This document shows positions 57,545 to 64,000 of a DNA stretch of 64,000 nucleotides, in pieces (position 1 is the stretch's first letter; each line of letters opens with the position of its first letter). The stretch comes from Bradyrhizobium sp. 132 (GTDB lineage: Bacteria > Pseudomonadota > Alphaproteobacteria > Rhizobiales > Xanthobacteraceae), in NCBI RefSeq assembly GCF_023074185.1, contig NZ_JADPKY010000094.1, positions 186,001-250,000 on the forward strand, read 5' to 3'. Position numbers and translations under genes: made by a program. The notes beneath the pieces are model-generated. The model saw nothing but the letters and a program-made list of their open reading frames with translations. It searched no databases and was not told the origin of the DNA.

Positions 57545-58300
57545 TTGGCCGATGAGTTCATTCTCGAAACGGAAGGCTTGACCAAGGAGTTCGCGGGCTT
57601 CTTCGCCGTCCGGGACGTTGCGCTCAAGGTTCGCCGTGGGAGCATTCACGCGTTGATCGGCCCCAACGGCGCCGGCAAGACGACGTGCTTCAATCTTTTG
57701 ACCAAGTTCCTCAAGCCGTCTGCCGGAAAAATCCTATACAAGGGGCAGGACATCACCACGATGGCGCCCGCCGACGTGGCTCGCCTGGGGCTGGTTCGTT
57801 CGTTCCAGATCTCGGCGGTATTTCCGCATCTCACCGCGCTGGAAAATGTCCGCGTCGCGCTTCAGCGCCAGCACGGCAGCTCCTTCGATTTCTGGCGCTC
57901 CAAGTCCGTGCTCAACCAATTCAACGATCGCGCGCGCGAATTGTTGAACGATGTCGGCCTCAGCGAGTTCGCCAATACGCCCGCGGTCGAGATGCCTTAC
58001 GGGCGCAAGCGCGCACTGGAGATCGCAACCACGCTTGCACTCGACCCCGAGATGATGCTGCTGGACGAGCCGATGGCCGGCATGGGCCACGAGGACATCG
58101 ACAAGATCGCCGCGCTGATCAAGCGCATCTCCGCGAAATATACCATCCTGATGGTCGAGCATAATCTGAGCGTCGTGGCCAACCTCTCCGACATCATTAC
58201 CGTGCTGACGCGCGGGCAGGTGCTCGCGCAAGGCCATTACAGCGAACTCACCAAGGACGAACGCGTCAAGGAAGCCTATCTGGGAGCCGGTCATGGTTGA
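57545..58300 (+). CDS. Branched-chain amino acid-type ABC transporter ATPase (LivG-like)
   Basis: 251 residues from TTG 57545 with GGGGGAAAA upstream; another TTG at 57518 is less likely. Walker A is IGPNGAGKTT. The signature is a weak PYGRKRALEIATTLA in place of LSGG. Walker B is MMLLDEPMAGMG. The BCA_ABC_TP-type C-terminal tail is shortened. As the first gene of a five-gene operon it energises uptake of a branched-chain amino acid or a similar amide/urea-type substrate. Confidence 0.9.
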   Translation: MADEFILETEGLTKEFAGFFAVRDVALKVRRGSIHALIGPNGAGKTTCFNLLTKFLKPSAGKILYKGQDITTMAPADVARLGLVRSFQISAVFPHLTALENVRVALQRQHGSSFDFWRSKSVLNQFNDRARELLNDVGLSEFANTPAVEMPYGRKRALEIATTLALDPEMMLLDEPMAGMGHEDIDKIAALIKRISAKYTILMVEHNLSVVANLSDIITVLTRGQVLAQGHYSELTKDERVKEAYLGAGHG

Positions 58301-59039
58301 GACTGCAACCGCGCAAGCTCCCGCAAAGACCGCAAGCGGCGGCAACATCCTTCAGGTCCGCAACCTGGAAGCCTGGTATGGCGAGTCCCACATCCTGCAC
58401 GGGATCAATTTTGACGTGAATGCGGGCGAGGTCGTCACGCTGCTTGGGCGTAACGGCGCCGGCAAGACCACCACGCTGAAGTCGATCATGGGCATCATCG
58501 GCAAGCGTACCGGCTCGGTGAAGTTCAACAACCAGGACATCATCCGCACGACCTCGGACAAGATCGCGCGCATGGGCATCGCGTTCTGTCCGGAAGAGCG
58601 GGGGATATTCTCCAGCCTCGACGTGCGGGAGAACCTGATGCTGCCGCCGGTGGTGCGCCCAGGGGGATTGCCGCTCGAGCAGATCTTCGATCTGTTTCCG
58701 AACCTGAAGGAACGGCTCAACAGCCAAGGAACCAAACTCTCCGGCGGTGAGCAGCAGATGCTCGCGATCGCGCGCATCCTACGCACCGGCGCGAACTTCC
58801 TGATGCTGGACGAGCCGACCGAGGGTCTCGCGCCCGTCATCATCCAGCAGATTGGCCACACCATTGCGCGGCTCAAGAAGGAGGGTTTTACGATCCTCCT
58901 GGTCGAGCAGAACTTCCGCTTCGCATCCACCGTCGCCGACCGCTATTACGTGGTCGAGCACGGCAAGATCATTGACGGATTTTCCAATGCGGAGCTTGCC
59001 GCCAACATGGACAAGCTCCACACCTATCTCGGCGTTTAA
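58293..59039 (+). CDS. Branched-chain amino acid-type ABC transporter ATPase (LivF-like)
   Basis: 248 residues. Walker A is LGRNGAGKTTT, signature LSGGEQQMLAIARIL, Walker B FLMLDEPTEGLAP. The N-terminal part has an extra alanine-rich tail (TATAQAPAKTASGGN). The start ATG overlaps the livG stop by eight bases, implying translational coupling. Two different ATPases are usual for the Liv family. Confidence 0.93.
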   Translation: MVETATAQAPAKTASGGNILQVRNLEAWYGESHILHGINFDVNAGEVVTLLGRNGAGKTTTLKSIMGIIGKRTGSVKFNNQDIIRTTSDKIARMGIAFCPEERGIFSSLDVRENLMLPPVVRPGGLPLEQIFDLFPNLKERLNSQGTKLSGGEQQMLAIARILRTGANFLMLDEPTEGLAPVIIQQIGHTIARLKKEGFTILLVEQNFRFASTVADRYYVVEHGKIIDGFSNAELAANMDKLHTYLGV

Positions 59040-59040
59040 A

Positions 59041-59084
59041 GCATGATCCGGAAAAGTGTGTAGCGGTTTTCCGAAAGATCATGC
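59041..59084. repeat. Palindromic repeat GCATGATCCGGAAAAG..
   Basis: GCATGATCCGGAAAAGTG and CGGTTTTCCGAAAGATCATGC pair into a 44-bp palindrome, a widespread intergenic element of Hyphomicrobiales (found in Bradyrhizobium, Rhizobium and others). It sits between livF and the binding-protein gene and may modulate the mRNA ratio. Confidence 0.85.
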
Positions 59085-59128
59085 TCAACAAAAGAACTGC
59101 GAACGAGAAAATTCAAAAGGAAAGTTGC

Positions 59129-60352
59129 ATGAAGACCATGTCGATTGCGTCATTGCTGCTGACCACGGCGCTCACCTTCGCCGTAACAGGCGTCGCGTCC
59201 GCGCAGGACAAGACCGTCAAGATCGGCGCGCTGTCCGATCAGTCCGGACTCTACGCCGACCTCGGCGGACCGGGCTCGACGCTCGCCGCGCAGATGGCCA
59301 TTGAAGATTCCGGCCTGGCTGCGAAGGGCTGGAAGATCGACCTCATCTCGGGCGATCACCAGAACAAGCCCGACATCGGCACCGCGATCGCGCGGCAATG
59401 GTTCGACGTCGACAAAGTCGACATCATCGTCGACGTGCCGAATTCCGGCGTGGCGCTGGCCGTCAACAACGTCGTCAAGGAGAAGAACGGCGTCTACATC
59501 AACTCGGGTGCGGCGACCTCCGACCTCACCAACGCGCAGTGCTCGCCCAATACCGTGCACTGGACCTACGACACTTACATGCTGGCGCATACCACCGGCC
59601 AGGCGCTGGTGAAGGCCGGTGGCGACACCTGGTTCTTCCTGACCGCGGACTACGCCTTCGGCGCGGCGCTGGAGCGCGACACCACTGCGGTCATCGCCGC
59701 CAATGGCGGCAAGGTGGTCGGCAGCGTCAAGCATCCGCTGAACACGCCGGACTTCTCGTCCTTCCTGCTCCAGGCGCAGGCCTCCAAGGCCAAGATCATC
59801 GGCCTTGCCAATGCCGGCGGCGACACCACCAACACGATCAAGCAGGCGGCCGAGTTCGGCATCGTCAAGGGCGGCCAGAAGCTCGCGGCGCTGTTGCTGT
59901 TCCTCACCGACGTCAAGGCGATCGGGCTCGAGACCGCGCAGGGCCTCAACTTCACCGAGACCTTCTACTGGGACATGAACGACAAGACCCGGGCGTTCTC
60001 CAAGCGCTTCGCCGAGAAGATGAAGAGCAACGCGCCGCCCACCATGGTGCAGGCTGGCGTCTATGCAGGCGTGCGTCACTATTTCAAGGCACTGGAAGCG
60101 CTCGGCGGCAACCCGCATGACGGCGCCAAGGTCGTCGAGAAGATGAAGTCGATGCCGACGGAAGACGATCTGTTCGGCAAGGGCGAGATCCAGCCCAACG
60201 GCCGCACCATCCACAATGCCTATCTGTTCGAGGTGAAGAAGCCCTCCGAGTCCAAGGGACCGTGGGACTTCTACAAGCTGGTCGGCACGGTGCCGGGCGA
60301 CCAGGCCTTCACGCCGCTGTCCGAGAGCAAGTGCGCGCTCTTGAAGAAGTAA
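59129..60352 (+). CDS. Periplasmic substrate-binding protein of a Liv-type ABC transporter
   Basis: 407 residues from ATG 59129 with AAAAGGAAAG upstream; the earlier in-frame ATG 59081 lies in the repeat. The signal peptide is MKTMSIASLLLTTALTFAVTG with cleavage after VASA. Peripla_BP_6-type motifs: KTVKIGALSDQSGLYADLGGPGSTLAAQMAIEDSG, then DIIVDVPNSGVALAVNNVVKEKNGVYINSGAATSDL. The family includes receptors for branched-chain amino acids, amides and aromatic acids; the ligand is not predictable. Confidence 0.93.
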   Translation: MKTMSIASLLLTTALTFAVTGVASAQDKTVKIGALSDQSGLYADLGGPGSTLAAQMAIEDSGLAAKGWKIDLISGDHQNKPDIGTAIARQWFDVDKVDIIVDVPNSGVALAVNNVVKEKNGVYINSGAATSDLTNAQCSPNTVHWTYDTYMLAHTTGQALVKAGGDTWFFLTADYAFGAALERDTTAVIAANGGKVVGSVKHPLNTPDFSSFLLQAQASKAKIIGLANAGGDTTNTIKQAAEFGIVKGGQKLAALLLFLTDVKAIGLETAQGLNFTETFYWDMNDKTRAFSKRFAEKMKSNAPPTMVQAGVYAGVRHYFKALEALGGNPHDGAKVVEKMKSMPTEDDLFGKGEIQPNGRTIHNAYLFEVKKPSESKGPWDFYKLVGTVPGDQAFTPLSESKCALLKK

Positions 60353-60358
60353 GATAAC

Positions 60359-60386
60359 CGCCCGCAGGCCATCAGGCCTGCGGGCG
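60359..60386 (+). terminator. Intra-operon hairpin between the binding protein and the first permease
   Basis: A perfect 12-bp stem CGCCCGCAGGCC (60359-60370) with GGCCTGCGGGCG (60375-60386) around ATCA, followed by a weak ACTTTC tract. It is either a partial terminator or a 3'-stabilising hairpin that raises binding-protein mRNA relative to the permeases, as is usual in such operons. Confidence 0.7.
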
Positions 60387-60424
60387 ACTTTCAGGGAACG
60401 CCGAAGGGACCGGGTGCGGGATCG

Positions 60425-61288
60425 ATGCAGGCTCTTTACGCTCAGCTACTGGTGGGACTGATCAACGGCTCGTTCTACGCGCTGCTCAGTCTCGGGCTTG
60501 CCGTGATCTTCGGCATGCTCAACATCATCAATTTCGCCCATGGTGCGGTCTACATGATGGGCGCGTTCGCTGCCTATTTCCTGCTGAACCTCGGCGGCAT
60601 CAACTACTGGTGGGCGTTGCTGCTTGCGCCGATCATCGTCGGCATCTTCGGCATGATCCTGGAGCGGACCATGCTGCAATGGCTGACCGGGCTGGATCAT
60701 CTCTACGGTCTGCTTCTGACCTTCGGCATTGCGCTGATTGTGCAGGGCGTGTTCCAGAACTACTTCGGCTCCTCCGGCCTGCCTTACGCCATTCCGGACC
60801 AGCTCAAGGGCGGCATGAATCTCGGATTCATGTTCCTGCCCGTCTATCGCGGCTGGGTCGTCATCTTCTCGCTGGTGGTCTGCATCGCGACCTGGTTCCT
60901 GATCGAGAAGACACGGCTCGGCGCTTATTTGCGTGCAGCCACCGAAAACCCGACGCTGGTGCGCGCCTTCGGCGTCAACGTGCCGCGCATGATCACGCTG
61001 ACCTACGGCCTCGGTGTCGGCCTTGCCGCGCTCGCCGGCGTGCTGTCGGCGCCGATCAACCAGGTGCGGCCGCTGATGGGAGCCGACCTCATCATCGTCG
61101 TGTTCGCGGTGGTCGTGATCGGCGGCATGGGATCGATCATGGGCTCCATCATCACCGGCTTCGCGCTCGGTGTGATCGAGGGCATGACCAAGTATTTCTA
61201 CCCCGAGGCCTCCAACACCGTCGTGTTCGTGCTGATGGTGCTGGTGCTCTTGGTGAAGCCAACGGGATTGACGGGAAGGGCGGCCTGA
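60425..61288 (+). CDS. Branched-chain amino acid-type ABC permease (LivH-like)
   Basis: 287 residues with about eight hydrophobic helices. Typical LivH motifs are LLVGLINGSFYALLSLGLAVIFGMLNIINFAHGA and the C-terminal GADLIIVVFAVVVIGGMGSIMGSIITGF. It forms the membrane channel with the LivM-like partner, whose ATG lies one base after this stop. Confidence 0.93.
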   Translation: MQALYAQLLVGLINGSFYALLSLGLAVIFGMLNIINFAHGAVYMMGAFAAYFLLNLGGINYWWALLLAPIIVGIFGMILERTMLQWLTGLDHLYGLLLTFGIALIVQGVFQNYFGSSGLPYAIPDQLKGGMNLGFMFLPVYRGWVVIFSLVVCIATWFLIEKTRLGAYLRAATENPTLVRAFGVNVPRMITLTYGLGVGLAALAGVLSAPINQVRPLMGADLIIVVFAVVVIGGMGSIMGSIITGFALGVIEGMTKYFYPEASNTVVFVLMVLVLLVKPTGLTGRAA

Positions 61289-61289
61289 T

Positions 61290-62258
61290 ATGACAGCCTT
61301 GACGGACGACAGACTGCCGGCCCCCCCGCGCGCGATCCGCGACGAGATGATCGTGTTCGTGGTGATGGCGCTGCTGCTGGCTGCGGTGCCATTCAGCGGC
61401 ATCTATCCGTTCTTCGTGATGCAGGCGCTGTGCTTCGCGCTGCTGGCCTGTGCATTCAATCTCCTGATCGGCTATGGCGGCTTGCTCTCGTTCGGCCACG
61501 CGATGTTCATGGGCACCGCCGGCTATTGCAGCGCGCACGCGCTGAAAGTGTGGGCGTTGCCGCCGGAACTCGGCATCCTCGTCGGCATTGCCGCGGCGTT
61601 CGGGCTCTCGCTCATCACCGGCTTCATCTCGATCCGCCGCCAGGGCATCTATTTCTCGATGATCACGCTGGCGCTGTCGCAGCTGCTGTACTTCATCTAC
61701 CTCCAGGCGCCGTTCACCCATGGTGAGGACGGCATCCAGGGCATCCCGCAGGGCCGCATGTTCGGCGTGTTCGATTTGACCAAGCCGACCGTGCTCTACT
61801 ACGTGGTGCTGGTCAGCTTCCTCGCCGGCTTCCTGCTGATCTACCGCATCATCAATTCGCCGTTCGGCGAAGTCCTGAAGGCGATCCGTGAGAACGAGCC
61901 GCGCGCGATCTCGCTCGGTTACCGGACCGATCAGTACAAGTTCCTGGCTTTCGTCCTGTCGGGCACGCTCGCCGGCTTTGCGGGATCGCTGAAGGTGTTC
62001 GTGGCGCAGAACGCTTCGCTCACCGACGTGCACTGGTCGATGTCCGGCGAGGTGGTGCTGATGACGCTGGTCGGCGGGCTCGGGACCATCTTCGGGCCCG
62101 TGGTCGGTGCCTTCGCGATCATCGCCATGCAGCAATATCTGGCGAGCTTCGGCCAGTGGGTGACGGTGATCCAGGGCTCGATCTTCGTGATCTGTGTGCT
62201 CACCTTCCGCCGTGGCGTCATCGGCGAAATCGCGCATTACCTCCGGCGTTCGCTGTAA
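61290..62258 (+). CDS. Branched-chain amino acid-type ABC permease (LivM-like)
   Basis: 322 residues with about ten hydrophobic segments. Motifs CFALLACAFNLLIGYGGLLSFGHAMFMGT, the cytoplasmic loop GEVLKAIRENEPRAISLGYRTDQYKFLAFVLSGTLAGFAGSL and MSGEVVLMTLVGGLGTIFGPVVGAF are LivM-specific. It closes the five-gene operon. A short non-coding gap follows before the Pit module. Confidence 0.93.
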   Translation: MTALTDDRLPAPPRAIRDEMIVFVVMALLLAAVPFSGIYPFFVMQALCFALLACAFNLLIGYGGLLSFGHAMFMGTAGYCSAHALKVWALPPELGILVGIAAAFGLSLITGFISIRRQGIYFSMITLALSQLLYFIYLQAPFTHGEDGIQGIPQGRMFGVFDLTKPTVLYYVVLVSFLAGFLLIYRIINSPFGEVLKAIRENEPRAISLGYRTDQYKFLAFVLSGTLAGFAGSLKVFVAQNASLTDVHWSMSGEVVLMTLVGGLGTIFGPVVGAFAIIAMQQYLASFGQWVTVIQGSIFVICVLTFRRGVIGEIAHYLRRSL

Positions 62259-62422
62259 GTCATTGATGTAGCAGAAAAATCGGTGGCGCGCGAAAGCGGT
62301 GGATGATCCGACTCCACAGGTGTGAGGTGGCACGCGCGTGGATCGAAAATGGTCTATGACAGTTTCATGACGGCCCGCTTGGGCTAGGCCATTATCCAAA
62401 TCCAACCGGTAGTCTCTCCCCC

Positions 62423-63067
62423 ATGATGCGATTGTTTCGCGCTTTCCTGCCCAAGGAAGAACGGTTCTTCGACCTGTTCGACCGCCACGCCCAGACCGTG
62501 ATTCAGGGCTCGATCGCGCTCCAGGGCATGCTTAACGGGGGCGAGGAGACGCCGGTCTATTGCCAGCGCGTCAACCAGTTCGAGAACGATGCCGACAACA
62601 TCACCCGCGAGGTGCTGACGGCGGTGCGCCGCACCTTCATCACCCCGTTCGACCGCGGCGACATCAAGAACCTGATCACCTCGATGGACGACGCCATCGA
62701 CCAGATGCAGCAGACCGCCAAGGCCGTGATGCTGTTCGAGGTTCGCATCTTCGAGCCGCCGATGCGCGAGATCGGCGTGCTCTTGGTGGAATGCGCCAAT
62801 CTGGTCGGTCGCGCGTTGCCGCTGATGCAGGCGATCGGTCAGAACGTGGCCATGCTGACTGCGATCACGGAAGAATTGACCAAGCTCGAGGGGCGCGTCG
62901 ACGACCTCCAGGATATCGGGCTGAAGGAACTATTCCTCAAGCATCGCGACGGCAACGCGATGGATTTCATCGTCGGCGCGGAGATCTACGACCATCTCGA
63001 GAAAGTCGCCGACCGCTTCGACGACGTCGCGAACGAGATCAACAGCATCGTCATCGAGCAAGTTTAG
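62423..63067 (+). CDS. DUF47 family protein (PhoU-like, Pit accessory)
   Basis: 214 residues. The all-helical DUF47 pattern is MRLFRAFLPKEERFFDLFDRHAQTVIQGS, FENDADNITREVLTAVRRTFITPFDRGDIKNLITSMDDAIDQMQQTAKAV. DUF47 proteins are PhoU-like regulators next to pit genes. The Pit gene starts about 15 bases after its stop, so the two form a phosphate-uptake unit. Confidence 0.94.
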   Translation: MMRLFRAFLPKEERFFDLFDRHAQTVIQGSIALQGMLNGGEETPVYCQRVNQFENDADNITREVLTAVRRTFITPFDRGDIKNLITSMDDAIDQMQQTAKAVMLFEVRIFEPPMREIGVLLVECANLVGRALPLMQAIGQNVAMLTAITEELTKLEGRVDDLQDIGLKELFLKHRDGNAMDFIVGAEIYDHLEKVADRFDDVANEINSIVIEQV

Positions 63068-63082
63068 GGCAGGGGCCGCGCC

Positions 63083-64000
63083 GTGGATGTTGCGTTGGGT
63101 CTTCCCGTCCTGGTCGGACTGATCGCCGTCGCGCTGCTGTTCGACTTCCTGAACGGCCTGCACGACGCCGCCAATTCGATCGCGACCATCGTCTCGACCC
63201 GCGTGCTGCGGCCGCAATTCGCGGTGTTCTGGGCCGCGTTCTTCAATTTCGTCGCCTTCATGGTGTTCGGGCTGCACGTCGCCCAGACCATCGGCACCGG
63301 CATCATCGATCCCGCGATCGTGGATGCCCAGGTGATCTTCGCGGCGCTGGTCGGCGCCATCGTCTGGAACCTCGTGACATGGGCGCTCGGCATCCCGTCG
63401 TCTTCGTCCCACGCATTGATCGGCGGTCTATTTGGTGCTGGCGTGGCCAAAGCCGGCCTTTCGGCGGCGGTCTGGAGCGGATTGTCCAAGACGGTGATCG
63501 CGATCGTGCTGTCTCCGCTCGTCGGCTTCCTGCTCGCGATGGTACTGGTTGCGATCGTCTCCTGGGCCTCGGTGCGCTCCACCCCCTTTGCCGTCGATCG
63601 CGCCTTCCGCATCCTGCAGTTCGCCTCTGCTTCGCTCTATTCGCTCGGCCATGGTGGCAATGACGCGCAGAAGACCATGGGCATCATCGCCGTGCTGCTC
63701 TATTCGCAGGGCCAACTTGGCGGCGAATTCTTCGTACCCTTCTGGGTGGTGCTCTCCTGCCAGGCGGCCATGGCAATGGGCACGCTGATGGGTGGTTGGC
63801 GCATTGTCCGCACGATGGGATTGCGGATTACAAAACTGACCCCGATGCAGGGCTTTTGCGCCGAGACCGGCGGTGCCGCGACCCTGTTCATGGCGACCTT
63901 CCTCGGTGTTCCCGTCTCGACCACCCACACCATCACCGGCGCGATCGTCGGCGTCGGCGCCGCCCGCCGCCTCTCGGCGGTGCGCTGGAATGTCGCCAGC
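63083..64000 (+). CDS. Inorganic phosphate transporter Pit (truncated by window edge)
   Basis: 306 codons visible from GTG 63083, then cut by the window end. The PHO4/PiT duplication is seen: ALLFDFLNGLHDAANSIATIVSTRVLRP and, near the other copy, YSLGHGGNDAQKTMGIIAVLLYS, both with the GxNDxxK/DANS-type motif. Helices follow in between. It is a low-affinity phosphate symporter. The final portion includes PVSTTHTITGAIVGVG, a conserved late motif, so only the C-terminal 30-40 residues may be missing. Confidence 0.93.
   Translation, partial: MDVALGLPVLVGLIAVALLFDFLNGLHDAANSIATIVSTRVLRPQFAVFWAAFFNFVAFMVFGLHVAQTIGTGIIDPAIVDAQVIFAALVGAIVWNLVTWALGIPSSSSHALIGGLFGAGVAKAGLSAAVWSGLSKTVIAIVLSPLVGFLLAMVLVAIVSWASVRSTPFAVDRAFRILQFASASLYSLGHGGNDAQKTMGIIAVLLYSQGQLGGEFFVPFWVVLSCQAAMAMGTLMGGWRIVRTMGLRITKLTPMQGFCAETGGAATLFMATFLGVPVSTTHTITGAIVGVGAARRLSAVRWNVAS

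Noticed and set aside
59150..60214. 354-codon minus-strand frame opposite the binding protein
   Set aside because: Antisense of a protein with a signal peptide and family motifs on the + strand.
1..64000. tRNA, rRNA and CRISPR arrays
   Set aside because: No cloverleaf-like CCA region, no rRNA-like conserved sequence and no regularly spaced repeats were recognised; a tRNA search tool would be needed to exclude short ones fully.

Overview
The window looks like a chromosomal segment of a Bradyrhizobium-type alphaproteobacterium (Hyphomicrobiales). The reasons are the high G+C third-position codon use, the protein families present (a livGFJHM-type operon, a DHCW-type cupin, Lin0512, several DUF families, a form II CoxL-like oxidase), and several families of palindromic intergenic repeats of the kind common in Bradyrhizobium and Rhodopseudomonas. 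No database search was possible, so the genus is an inference.

Layout. 1-11.5 kb is ordinary chromosome: the tail of a possible MaoC-like protein, an SDR, a BaiN/HI0933-type flavoprotein, a DSD1/D-threonine aldolase-like PLP enzyme with an ABC-F ATPase, a DUF188 protein, a hot-dog dehydratase, an orphan CoxL-like molybdopterin subunit, and a ppx-rlmE pair. 11.5-13.0 kb is an EmrB/QacA-type MFS transporter whose 5' end has been invaded by an island of about 8.9 kb (12937-21821). The island is visibly richer in A+T than its surroundings. It carries a tyrosine integrase at its right end, a serine recombinase, a 1,359-residue protein with a PD-(D/E)XK-type nuclease motif followed by a NACHT NTPase, a DUF7662-like protein, small membrane proteins, and an RHH-like gene with an integrase remnant. 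A 13-bp core is duplicated at its ends. The displaced native start of the transporter survives beyond the right end, while the island supplies a look-alike N-terminus that keeps the transporter reading frame open.

22-32 kb holds guaB and guaA with an RNA m5C methyltransferase, a cold-shock protein, a superinfection-immunity-like membrane protein and small enzymes. A second, tiny insertion (about 1 kb with a VOC gene) follows guaA, flanked by a 14-bp duplication of the guaA 3' end. 32.7-45.8 kb is a set of small regulator/enzyme modules: a PUA-like/HNH nuclease, two AraC regulators, a NylB-like hydrolase, a frameshifted carboxylesterase, an AHSA1-ArsR pair, a motif-degenerate peptide deformylase, a TetR with a target membrane gene, an esterase, an MFS transporter and a MarR-GNAT fusion. 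Several of these have clear palindromic operator candidates. 45.8-46.8 kb is a cluster of intergenic repeats.

46.8-57.2 kb carries an acetolactate-synthase-like TPP enzyme, a ClC-CBS chloride channel, Lin0512, a GNAT, a beta-lactamase-fold hydrolase, a coupled YgaP-like/ECF sigma/AhpD-like cassette, DUF429, GST, CsaA, an ArsC-family reductase and a PAS-like protein. 57.5-62.3 kb is a branched-chain amino acid-type ABC importer (ATPase, ATPase, binding protein, permease, permease). The window ends in a DUF47-Pit phosphate transport pair, the second gene cut by the window edge.

The most interesting parts are the nuclease-NACHT protein as a candidate anti-phage effector, the way its island entered and re-headed a protein-coding gene, and an uncharacterised pair of hairpin repeats with compensating stem changes inside the island.
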